Shown piece after piece: positions 34,435 through 45,059 of a stretch of DNA of 64,000 nt. Both the position numbers and the translations under genes were made by a program. Where the stretch lies: assembly GCF_019925205.1 (NCBI RefSeq), contig NC_083565.1:32392241-32456240 (forward strand), read 5' to 3'. Within the stretch, counting starts at the first letter, position 1. Each line of letters starts with the position of its first letter. This DNA comes from Metopolophium dirhodum. Taxonomy: Eukaryota > Arthropoda > Insecta > Hemiptera > Aphididae. The notes below the pieces were generated by a model. It was not told the origin of the DNA. It saw only the letters and a program-made list of their open reading frames with translations, and did no database searches.

Positions 34435-35442
34435 GAAATGAAGTGCATTTATTTAAAGATGATTTAATTATTATTATTAGTAATAATAATAACGAATATT
34501 GAATATTATCAAACAATGTTTCACAATAAAATAATGTACACATATTTTTGTTTTAGACTTTTAGCTATCAAGACATTGTATATTATTTTTTTCTATTCTA
34601 ACAACTATTGAAACATTATATTATATTAATTAAAATATATTTATATATATATATATATATCTGAATAAAGATTTAATAAGATTTATTAAGATATATCTTA
34701 TTGTATTTTATTGTTACATTAAATTAATGTATAATGAAGAAAATGAATTGGCACATCATACCCAATTACCTATAATAGTATGTATATGATGGCATAAAAA
34801 TAGTTTTGGATCCATGGATACTTTTATTTATACTGGTATATAAAATATTTTTAAGTATTAATAAGGCATCGATTACTTATGGATATCAAACCATAATATA
34901 TTACTAGCATAGGTAACATTTAAAATACAATATTTTTTAATATTTTTTTTTTTGATATTTTATTAAATTTACCAGAAATTCTTTTGTAGCATTCTCATCA
35001 TCTAAAATAGTTGAATATATGTCAAATTTATCATCATTACTAAATTCATTATTTATAATTTTATGTGTTGTATGTTACTTGTTAACTATGACATTACCCA
35101 AAACCAGAAAATGTCAGAAGTAAAAAAAAAATTAGTATTAACCATTTTAAAACTATTTGAACACAGTTTTAATTTAAATTTTATTTTACAAATAATCTAA
35201 TTTATTTAATTTACTTAATTCAGACACCATTTGTGTTAAATATAATATATTATCCTGTTGTCCAAAAACTCAGCCAGGTAGGTAGGGTCCGGCATGCGAT
35301 GGCTGTGTTGCTTCTTCGTCACTCAAATAACTAATCACAATTAATATAAAATCATTTCAATCCTCCGTACCATTCATACATTCTATATTAACATTTCATT
35401 AACTAAGATTTATCATTTAAAAAGAAACTTATAAAGTGTTAC
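34435..35442. other. AT-rich, nothing recognised
   Basis: Contains a TA-dinucleotide run at about 34,637-34,661 and stop-dense AT-rich sequence. No gene supported. Confidence 0.45.
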
Positions 35443-35992
35443 CTTCAGGAACAGTTCCTAGAGTAAAGATTCCAGATTCTCTGACTTTCCAAATCATAGG
35501 GGAAAGGGATACATTTAAACCATCCAAAAGTATTTTAACAGCACGTTTTTTTAAATGATTTAACTATTGCATATAGAGTAGCAGTACTATAATTTCCTAT
35601 TTTATGAAAATTGTAAATGAGTAAGTAAACAATAAACAATAATTTTCATTTTAAAAGTTCAAAACTCACTTAAATTTTTTACACCAGTAAAACAAAAATC
35701 TTCTTCATCAAATTGAACAACTCTGTATTAATTTAAAAATAAAAAAATAAATATTTATTTATTTTATTTAAAAAAATTTTAAAGTAGGTATATCAAAAAT
35801 ATATATATTTGAGTAATTAACATATTAATGTCCTCAGAATTTATCCATATTTACCTGCATGTCCTAGAAGATTGTGTGTATTATTGTTTCCATCTAATAT
35901 TTCAGAATATTTTCTTATAATTGCGGGTACAGTATGTATATATTTTTTACTCTTAATTTTATTAGCTAATGGAATATGCAAAAAATGAATGA
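35443..35992 (-). pseudogene. Three exon-like segments of an unidentified gene
   Basis: Minus strand exons with GT-AG edges: 35,992-35,855 (IPLANKIKSKKYIHTVPAII then LDGNNNTHNLLGHA), 35,722-35,670 (VVQFDEEDFCFTGVKNL) and 35,563-35,443 (KKRAVKILLDGLNVSLSP then KVRESGIFTLGTVPEG). Each is open and protein-like, but the phases at the two junctions do not match, so the gene is either broken or has exons I misplaced. The protein is not one I recognise. Confidence 0.35.
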
Positions 35993-36991
35993 CTATACCT
36001 AATCAAACACAATTAATATTCACAAATACATTATTGAGTTTCATATAAAAACTAGTGTTGATGCAGCTAAATCAAAATTTGTACAAGTAGATTTTAAGTT
36101 ATTTACTTAAATGTATGTACTAAGAATAATAGCATAGGTATGTTAAAAGGTTTAACTAATATGGAGCATATGGTGATTTAAAAATTATAATAATTATTAT
36201 AAATACATAAACATATTATAATAATTTAAAAAACTATCCGCACATCATAAGAAATAAACTAAATAATACATACATATTTTTATGTTTTAGGTAAACCCTT
36301 TAATCTTTATTAAATACTATTATCCTTAGTTAAACATAAAGTTTAATAAGTCAGAAATCTCTCATTTTAATTTCAATTCATAATTAAATGATGACATACA
36401 TTTTAACTTTTATAAAATTTTTATTGAAATCGAAAAATTCTTAAATGGTATAATAAAATCTATTAGAAAATATGAACTTTAAATACACTTAAAATGTATT
36501 TATTTGTTTGAATAAGTTCATTATTATGATATAAAAAGGAGTTGGTTTTTTATTGGTAAGCTTGGTAAATTGATTAACTGTGTATTTACATAATAACATT
36601 TAGTAATTGTATTACCTACCCAATTTTATGATAATTTCTTTCAGTCCTACGTGGCACTAAGGCAAACTTCAAAGTTTGATAGATCCAAATTCATAATCAA
36701 TTTTCAAATGAAACGAGCTAAAAAATTAACAATATATTGTAGGCTATAAGTTATTTGTTAACTTTCTATAGAGAATTTAAGTAAGTCATATAAAAAAAAA
36801 ACTCCCGTTATGTTATTGAAATTGGATTCTTGCTCAGCAAAATTTTACTGCCTAAAAAATTAAAACTTTGTTAAAAATATGTCAGTGTTTTCTCTCTTTG
36901 TACTACAAATTTTGACAGAATTTTATATTCTGAGCAAAGCGATGAATGTATTGATTTTATGTGTTTTTTTTATTTTTGTGTCTGTCATCAT
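35993..36991. other. AT-rich, nothing recognised
   Basis: Stop-dense AT-rich sequence; a TTGACAGAATTTTATATTCT-type stretch near 36,910 has the look of old dispersed repeat. No gene supported. Confidence 0.4.
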
Positions 36992-37627
36992 TAGGGCACG
37001 GATTTTAATGCAAAGTGCATATTATTTTAGTTGATCATACACTATGCTTTCTAAGTACATAATTCGTATCATGTAACGAGGGTTTGAAAGCTACATATTC
37101 TATTTTGTCTTTTATTTGCATATTTCGAAGTTTTTTTCATTTTTAGAGCATTTTTAGCATTATTGGGTCATTTTGTTGGTTTTTAATGCATATTTGTTCA
37201 ATACAGATATACAATTTAGCCATTCAAAATATTATCTTAAGATAAATTATTTTCTTGATATTTAAGATGGTTTATCAGGTTTTTCCATACACATTATCAA
37301 TTTTTTTTTTCAATGCAATGCTCAAAATGTAGTTAGTACAATAGGTTTACTTAGAATGTTAAATTTACATACATGTTAACATATATTTTGGTATGTTTAT
37401 AATGAATAATATTTCCCATAAAACAGCCAATACATATGCGTGTCAACATCACAGCAGTCAATATTTAAAATGTTTAATTTTTTTAATAAAATAATAAATT
37501 AATAAATAACAATTATATTTTATTTATAAATAAATGTTTGTTTAAAAAAAAATATATGGCATTTTTAGCTATTTTCTAGAGCATATTATTTGTATGGTTT
37601 TAAGTGCATTTAAATCCGGGCCCTATA
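36992..37627. mobile_element. hAT-like non-autonomous element
   Basis: Ends TAGGGCACGGATTTTAATGC at 36,992 and, on the complement, TAGGGCCCGGATTTAAATGC from about 37,625. The flanks are GTCATCAT (36,984-36,991) and GTCATCAC (37,628-37,635), a near-identical 8-bp duplication if two bases are allowed at the right edge. The tip TAGGGC-(2 bp)-GGA is shared with the element at 53,909. No transposase is encoded. Confidence 0.65.
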
Positions 37628-37639
37628 GTCATCACCTTT

Positions 37640-38100
37640 TAGGACAGTAAAAATGCCATGAAAAGATTTTCTTCAACAATTACTTTTTTGATAGGAAAGT
37701 GAATCTAGTTGGTACTTTGGGGGGTCAAAAGTAAACATTTACCAGTAGTTTTCAATAGAGACATGAACATTGTCAGTTATCAATTTTTTTAGTTTTTTTT
37801 TTCTATAAATATCAATAAAATTTTATTTGTTGGGTAAAAAAAGGGTGAAAATTTAATGCAAGGCTCCTGATGTAGTAGTACATTAGCAATTGAAAAATAT
37901 TAAAAATACATAGGTACACATTTTTTTATAAGCATTGAAAGTTCGAATTTTGACAAAATTTAATAATTATTTTGTAGTTGAAAATTTATAAAATGTTCAA
38001 CTTTTATAGCTAAGGATCGAAAATTTAAAACAAGTTTTCACGTAAATAGATTAAATATAAATTACTTTATTCACAATAATATCATTCCTTGTAACCTAAT
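37640..38100 (-). repeat. Dispersed repeat, inverted copy of 41,560-42,010
   Basis: Shared blocks in opposite orientation include the CACGTAAATAG / CTATTTACGTG end, a TTTTATAGCTAAGG / CCTTAGCCATAAAAG stretch, the AAAATACATAGGTAC piece and the TTTATTGATATTTATAGAAA piece. Non-coding. Confidence 0.7.
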
Positions 38101-39870
38101 GTACAGCAGACAGACACCCACATGCCCACATTTTTCATAAATACATTAATCAAATATCAATAAGAGTGAAATTTTCAATTTTGAAATTACAATTGAAAAA
38201 TGTCAAATGAAATATTTAAAATTTAGAACACATGAAAGGTTAAGTCATCTTTATCAGGTTTATCCGTGAAAAAATTGCATGTTCATATAGTTCATGACAT
38301 AGTCAATAATAATGCTATTCTTGTTCAAAATGTAATCCCAAGCTAGAAAAAAAAATAATATAAACATTAATCAAAAAATAATTTTAAATTATTATCATAA
38401 ATACAAATATTAGTAAAAAAGATGCACATTTGAGGCCCTAAACCATCATGTATGCAGTAAGTTTATAATTTAATAAATTAATAATTAAAAATTAATCAAT
38501 TATAATAATCTACCCATCTATCTATAATCTATATAAATAAAAATGACTGGCTGTTTTTCCGCATTGTAATCTTAAAAACTATCAGTCCGATTCACTTGAA
38601 ATTCAATAAAAGATATTTTGCAGCCAGATCTGTGGAAGGTCAGTAGGTATCTATATGAGTAACACCCAATATACCTTCCGGGATCTACCGAGAGCGCAAG
38701 GGTCATTAGGAGAAAACAAATACTGCAATGACATTATCTTAAACGTATGACAAAAATTATGAAAATTATATGGTTAATAAATAGTTTAAAAAATATACTC
38801 ATGACGAGAAATTCCCCAAAAAAATATTTTAAAAAAAGTTATTATGTTCTATATTAATTTATTCAAAAAAATATTGATTTAAAAAATTCTAAAAAATAAG
38901 CTACTTGACATAGATAAACGTTTTAATCATCAAAGTTGTTCTTATAAACAGATTTACAAATTGGCTTTTTTGAATTTTCATTGTTAAAAAATAAAAAACT
39001 ATTGCAACTTAAGGATTTAATAATTATATAAATAAAAAATAATTTAAAAATATTGATTAGAACAAGTTATTTTATCTGCTAGGTCTTCGTGTTATCCCAT
39101 GTATATTAGAAATAATTAAAATAGAAAAAAAAAATTGTTACACACCGATCGTTCAGACGCTGTCCTATTCCAATGGAGACCTTCTCAGGGCACGTTATTA
39201 TTAGATGGCGGATTGCACAAGCTATATATAAAAGAAAAAACATTAAAAACTAAAAACTAATAAAAATAAAATCCTTCAAAATACAAATAAGATAGATTCT
39301 AAACCATAATAATTATAAAATATTTTCTTTTAAAACAAAACAAAATGAATATACCTAATACAGGTCAAAACTGATATCTACAATCAAAACTTCATTAAAT
39401 AATATTGTTTAACATTTATTGAATAAGATGATGAATAGCAATAATATATTCAAACCAAATATCAATGATAATGATTAATATCAATAATATACGTAAATAG
39501 CACATTTATAATACATTTTATATTTAAATAATATATGCAAAAATAAGCACTTAACATTTTTAATATTTACTGTTTGTTTATTGTGTTATTAGAAGGGGAA
39601 AATTAATGGTTTTAATTATTTTATTACTTGTAACTATTATGAACAATTTAAATAATTTATATTTTAGATGATGGGTAAGGAATTATATAGTATAGTTCTA
39701 GAATAGTTACTTTTTAGTTATTTGGTACTTATTACATAATATTTAAGTAGGTTGTAGGTACATATACGATTATACGAAAGTAGGTAACTCCAAAATATCA
39801 CATTTTTGGATGGAATGCTCCGAAAATATTTGAGTATACTAGGTATCTTAAATTGTGGTTTATGATACTG
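38101..39870. other. AT-rich stretch with one short repeat-like segment
   Basis: At 38,521-38,700 a segment beginning ATCTATATAAATAAAAATGA with a CTATCAGTCCGATTCACTTG follow-up resembles the ends of dispersed elements common in insects (often Helitron-like). I cannot define its limits. The rest is AT-rich without genes. Confidence 0.35.
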
Positions 39871-39874
39871 ATTA

Positions 39875-40051
39875 GTAATCACTTGATTACAAATATGATA
39901 GAATAATATAATTTAATTATTGAAAAAGGTGGATAACTGGATGTCGCACTGCTGTGCAGTAGGTTACAAGTGGGTCACTGTAATGTATGGTGTTTAATTT
40001 AAAAGCCACAAATTGCCAGTTAGGGGGTACCCAGCAATAAATTAGTCAGGC
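39875..40051. repeat. Internally deleted copy of the 41.4-42.5-kb repeat
   Basis: Its left part (ACTGCTGTGCAGTAGGTTAC) equals 41,415-41,530 and its right part (TTAATTTAAAAGCCACA then GCCAGTTAGGG) equals 42,435-42,495; the ~900 bp between these in the other copy are absent here. Confidence 0.7.
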
Positions 40052-41275
40052 CATACATTGTGTCTGGTCGTAAAGTAGCAGCCACTAAAATTATGCCTGT
40101 AATATTATGTGTTTACTGTTTAGTAATAATCATAAAAACTGACAAATGATAATATAGATAATAAAAAATATTTACTTATATATCCACTATCTGTGGACAT
40201 CCAAATGTCAAATGAAACACGGCAGTCACCGGTCACAAAACCTGTGCTCAACTATAATTAATATATCATTATGGGTCATTACCGAATAGCATTATTATAC
40301 GTTTTTATGCAGACATAATTTTTCCTTTCGGATATTATGTGAACAATATCATACCTATCAATACACGACTCGACACACTGATTTTTGAACGCATATGCAG
40401 GGAGTGACCGCGTACGATCCATGTATCCATACATATATCCATACATTGTGTCTGGTCGTAAAGTAGCAGCCACTAAAATTATGCCTGTAATATTACGTGT
40501 TTAATGTTTAGTAATAATCATAAAAAAATGATAAATGATAATATAGATAATAAAAAATATTTACTTAATCTGTGGACGTCCAAATGTCAAATGAAACACG
40601 GCAGTCACCGGTCACAAAACCTGTGCTCAACTATAATTAATATATCATTATGGGTCATTACCGAATAGCATTATTATACGTTTTTATGCAGACATAATTT
40701 TTCCTTTCGGATATTATGTGAACAATATCATACCTATCAATACACGACTCGACACACTGATTTTTGAACGCATATGCAGGGAGTGACCGCGTACGATCCA
40801 TGTATCCATACATATATCCATACATTGTGTCTGGTCGTAAAGTAGCAGCCACTAAAATTATGCCTGTAATATTACGTGTTTAATGTTTAGTAATAATCAT
40901 AAAAAAATGATAAATGATAATATAGATAATAAAAAATATTTACTTAATCTGTGGACGTCCAAATGTCAAATGAAACACGGCAGTCACCGGTCACAAAACC
41001 TGTGCGCAAATATAATTAATATATCATTATGGGTCATTACCGAATAGCATTATTATACGTTTTTATGCAGACATAATTTTTCCTTTCGGATATTATGTGA
41101 ACAATATCATACCTATCAATACACGACTCAACACGCTGATTTTTGAACGCATATGCAGGGAGTGACCGCGTACGATCCATTTATCCATACATACATTGTG
41201 TCTGGTCGTAAAGTAGCAGCCACTAAAATTATGCCTGTAATATTACGTGTTTACTGTTTAGTAATAATCATAAAA
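40052..41275. repeat. Tandem repeat, ~379-bp unit, first block
   Basis: CATTGTGTCTGGTCGTAAAG recurs at 40,056, 40,444, 40,823 and 41,194 (spacings 388, 379, 371). Each unit holds CACGGCAGTCACCGGTCACA and GGGAGTGACCGCGTACGATC. Near-identical 64-codon minus-strand frames occur once per unit (40,279-40,473 and 40,658-40,852); they begin in MAATLRPDTMYGYMYGY and have no known relatives that I can name, so I treat them as repeat by-products. Confidence 0.9.
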
Positions 41276-41414
41276 ACAGATAAATGATAATATAGTGACT
41301 ATATAGTCGCGTATCGCTACAGACCTGACCTCTAACTTATGTACCAAAATATAAATTGGCAGAAATTATTAGTTCTACTTAGAAACTAGTTTCCACAATA
41401 GTCATAATAATAAT

Positions 41415-42434
41415 CATTTGTTTACAAATATGATAGAATAATACAATTTAATTATTGAAAAAGGTGGATAAGTGGATGTCACTCTGCTGTGCAGTAGGTT
41501 ACAAATGGGTCACTGTAATGGATGGTGTTAAATTTGAATTCAATGATATAATATCATTGTATAAGAAAAATGATTCTGAGCGAAAACGGTCAGTCAGCCT
41601 ATGATATTACCAAGTATATTTGATGATATTATTGTGAATAAAATAATTTATATATAACCTATTTACGTGGAGCCTTGTTTTAAATTTTCAAACCTTAGCC
41701 ATAAAAGTTAAACATTTAATATATTTCTAACTACAAAATAATTAATAAATTAAAATTTGAACTTTAAATGCTTATAAAAAAAAATTGTGCCTATGTATTT
41801 TTAATATTTTTCAACTGCTATTAAAACGATATATCAGGAGCCTTATATTAAAATTTCACGCTTTTTTACCCAATAAATAAAAATTTATTGATATTTATAG
41901 AAAAAAAAACTAAAAAAATTTAAAACTGACAATGTCCGTAAACAGCTCAAAAAAAGTCAAAATATTTTCAAAATTTTACCGTGTATAGAAAATGCTAATA
42001 TAAACATTCAGTGAAATTTTCAAGTATCTACAGTCATTTGTTTTTTAATTACAATAAAATAAGAAAATCGTTACATGAGAAATCGAGTGAATATCAAATG
42101 TTGTATAAATATAAATTTCAGACGCTTATAAAAATTTAATTTAAGTTTCTTGTAGACAATTTTTTTTTTTGATAAAGGAAGACAAACTCATGGATAAATT
42201 AATGACATTGATAGGTAGGGTGTTAATAATATTATTGAAATTAATAGTGGTTCAACTTTGTACCTAAAATATCCTAAAACATTGGTAAGTGACACTATTA
42301 TTGAAATATAAAGGTTTATTGTATAAAATTACTTGTATATATAGTTTGGTGATGATTTCATATTCTCCATCTTGAACCCTTGATATGACATGTTCTTTGT
42401 AGCTTATTCACTACAAGCGAAAATACTTTTGTCA
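41415..42434 (+). mobile_element. Dispersed repeat splitting the tandem array
   Basis: About 1 kb present in this block but missing between the corresponding sequences at 39,875-40,051. It contains CAATGATATAATATCATTG (a palindrome), GATTCTGAGCGAAAACGGTC and the stretch related by inversion to 37,640-38,100; a more diverged relative lies at 46,430-46,640. No coding sequence. Ends are not defined by obvious inverted repeats. Confidence 0.55.
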
Positions 42435-43505
42435 TTTAATTTAAAAGCCACATATTGCCAGTTAGGGTGTACCCAGCAATAAATTAGTCTGGCCATACAT
42501 TGTGTCTGGTCGTAAAGTAGCAGCCACTAAAATTATGCCTGTAATATTACGTGTTTAATGTTTAGTAATAATCATAAAAAAATGATAAATGATAATATAG
42601 ATAATAAAAAATATTTACTTAATCTGTGGACGTCCAAATGTCAAATGAAACACGGCAGTCACCGGTCACAAAACCTGTGCGCAAATATAATTAATATATC
42701 ATTATGGGTCATTACCGAATAGCATTATTATACGTTTTTATGCAGACATAATTTTTCCTTTCGGATATTATGTGAACAATATCATACCTATCAATACACG
42801 ACTCGACACGCTGATTTTTGAACGCATATGCAGGGAGTGACCGCGTACGATCCATGTATCCATACATTGTGTCTGGTCGTAAAGTAGCAGCCACTAAAAT
42901 TATGCCTGTAATATTACGTGTTTACTGTTTAGTAATAAAAATAAAAACAGATAAATGATAACATAGTGACTATATTATCGTCGCGTATCGCTACAGATCT
43001 GACCTCTAACTTATGTACTAAAATAAAAATTTTTGACAAGTTAAGAACAATGGCGAAAAAATAAATTGGCAGAAATTATTAGCTTTACTTAGAAACTAGT
43101 TTCCACAATAGTCATAATAATAATCATTTGTTGTTATGGCAGTAATTATTCATAAAGATTAATAGTATTCAATGGTATATAATTTGAAAATAAATAAATA
43201 ATTACAAAACACGGGAGATGAGGCCAGTATAACAAGGTGTAATAAGCAATAAAAAATAGTTACTTAATCTGTGGACGTCCAAATGTCAAATGAAACACGG
43301 CAGTCACCGGTCACAAAACCTGTGCGCAAACATAATTAATATATCATTATGGGTCATTACCGAATAGCATTGTTATACGTTTTTATGCAGACATAATTTT
43401 TCCTTTCGTTTATTATGTGAACAATATCATACCTATCAATACACGACTCGACACGCTGATTTTTGAACGCATATGCAGGGAGTGACCGCGTACGATCCAT
43501 GTAGG
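42435..43505. repeat. Tandem repeat, ~379-bp unit, second block
   Basis: The unit start recurs at 42,498 and 42,865, and a headless third copy runs from 43,250 to 43,503. The tail after the second full unit (GTCGCGTATCGCTACAGA to CCACAATAGTCATAATAATA, 42,960-43,130) repeats the tail of the first block (41,290-41,420), so the whole array plus tail was duplicated as one piece. Confidence 0.85.
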
Positions 43506-43914
43506 CATTTGTTGATGTCATGGCTGTAACATTTAAACTATTCCTGATTCCTGTAACATTTAAACTAAATTACATATCTGCAATACATACGTGATACACC
43601 GTTGAATATTGTGCGTGATCGACGCACTCGGACTGCCTACCTAGGTGACTCAGTTGAACGTACGTCGAATTCCACACGAGGTGACAAACGAAAAGGCACC
43701 GGACGGCGGACATCATGAGACGGGACACGGGACAGAGCACCGTCAACGAGAGGTTAAAAATATTAACATTCTCGCAAAGCCGCCAAGCCCTATCATAATC
43801 ATTATCACAAATCCTTATCATTATCACCTACTCGACGACATTATTCTATTACCACGAATTTTCAAACGGTTACCAGCAAAGATAATATAAGATTCTTATA
43901 TTATCTATGGTTAC

Positions 43915-44194
43915 CAGTAATTCAACTCTTAGATAAGAGAATTTCGGCCATTTTGTCGGCGTCATAAATTTTTCGAGCTGTTTGAACTTTGTACTTGTAC
44001 TTGTTTGTGCGTCACACTATACGTTACACTATAGAGTCTGTTCCACGGGTTTTCAGAACGTGCTCTCGGGTGGAATTTTTTGAAACATATTTTTCATCGC
44101 GAGCAGTTGATCGTCACAGTCGACCTATCTGTATTGAGTTCGATTTATCGTTTACCTACGAAAGCACTCCACTGTACGTTCGGAGCGGACAGCC
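43915..44194 (+). promoter_or_regulatory. Leader/promoter-proximal region of the ankyrin-type gene
   Basis: The last ~80 bases before the start codon (CCACTGTACGTTCGGAGCGG and preceding) are conserved in the pseudogene at 22,715-22,781, indicating that the leader was copied with the gene. A perfect small palindrome with ATAATATAAGA/TCTTATATTAT arms lies upstream at about 43,883-43,908. Confidence 0.4.
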
Positions 44195-44869
44195 ATGTCG
44201 TCGGATATGTACGAGTTACCTAGCCTGTTGAAGACGGCGTACCACGCTTGCAACAAGACCGAGCGTACCAGGTTTGACCTGATAGAAGCGCCGGACGTCG
44301 ATTTGCGCAGATGTTGCGAGTCGCTGTTCGCAGTGTTGAAAGCCGACAGAGACCGAAACGAGAACGACGACAGGAGGACAATGTACGGCAGATCGACGTT
44401 GCCCGTCGGCGACCAGAGGTTCGAAAAGATATGCGAGACGGCGGCGTTTTACGGACACATCGACTGTCTGAGACTCGCCCGCGAGATCGGCGTCCCGTGG
44501 GACAGCCGTGACATATCCATCGGACATCCGGATACCATGACGTACGGTTCGGCGTGTGACATGGCTGCGAAATCGGGCAATCTGGAGTGTCTACGGTACG
44601 CCTGGGAGAACGGTTGTCCCTGGGATGCTCGGACTTGCAGTAACGCCGCGTCGGGAGGTCACATGGACTGTCTCGTGTTCGCACGGGACAACGGTTGCCC
44701 GTGGGACCACTACACGTGCGACAACGCGATGTCTAGCGGTCAAATGGACTGTCTAGAGTACGCATGGTTCAACGGCTGCCCATGGGCCGCGTTCTCAGAC
44801 CCCGAGGACAACGGTGAGACAGAGTTACTTTATTACCCAACTAAAACGGGTGCCAATGGGACGCGTTGA
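44195..44869 (+). CDS. Ankyrin-type repeat protein with GCPWD repeats, 3' part frame-broken
   Basis: ATG at 44,195 opens 224 codons. A non-repeat N-terminal part (to about residue 75) is followed by repeats of about 27-33 residues: GHIDCLRLAREIGVPWDSRD, GNLECLRYAWENGCPWDART, GHMDCLVFARDNGCPWDHYT and GQMDCLEYAWFNGCPWAAFS. This is the ankyrin-like repeat form with a Gly-Cys-Pro-Trp turn, which mediates protein binding; no enzyme domain is seen. Further repeats continue downstream in other frames: GCPWDEETC at about 44,917-44,943 and ENGCLWNESECN near 45,000, so frameshifts at about 44,830-44,850 and 44,990 shorten the present frame. GC content is far above the flanks. Two dead relatives are at 22.7-23.9 kb. 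Either a young pseudogene or a gene that still makes the shorter product. Confidence 0.7.
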   Translation: MSSDMYELPSLLKTAYHACNKTERTRFDLIEAPDVDLRRCCESLFAVLKADRDRNENDDRRTMYGRSTLPVGDQRFEKICETAAFYGHIDCLRLAREIGVPWDSRDISIGHPDTMTYGSACDMAAKSGNLECLRYAWENGCPWDARTCSNAASGGHMDCLVFARDNGCPWDHYTCDNAMSSGQMDCLEYAWFNGCPWAAFSDPEDNGETELLYYPTKTGANGTR

Positions 44870-45050
44870 CGTGCAGCGTCGCCGCGATGAACTGTCCCAA
44901 ACATGCACGGCACCAGGGGTGCCCATGGGACGAGGAGACGTGCATCAACGCAAAACTGCGCTGTCACGTGCAATGTTGGGTCTACGTTAAGAAAACGGTT
45001 GTCTCTGGAACGAGAGTGAATGCAACTTACTCTCTTCAATGGGTTATTTA
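44870..45050 (+). pseudogene. Out-of-frame 3' ankyrin repeats
   Basis: Continuation of the preceding gene in two shifted frames: CQWDALTCSVAAMNCPKHAR, then GCPWDEETCINAKL, then after another shift ENGCLWNESECNLL and a stop near 45,057. The sequence was clearly once coding. Confidence 0.65.
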
Positions 45051-45059
45051 AAAAAATGT

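Noticed and set aside
40279..42894. Three nearly identical 60-64-codon minus-strand ORFs as a gene family
   Set aside because: They recur with the period of the tandem array and no start context or family motif supports them; kept only as a note under the satellite.
40052..43505. CRISPR-like array
   Set aside because: Units are ~379 bp, fully repetitive and without unique spacers, in a eukaryotic setting.
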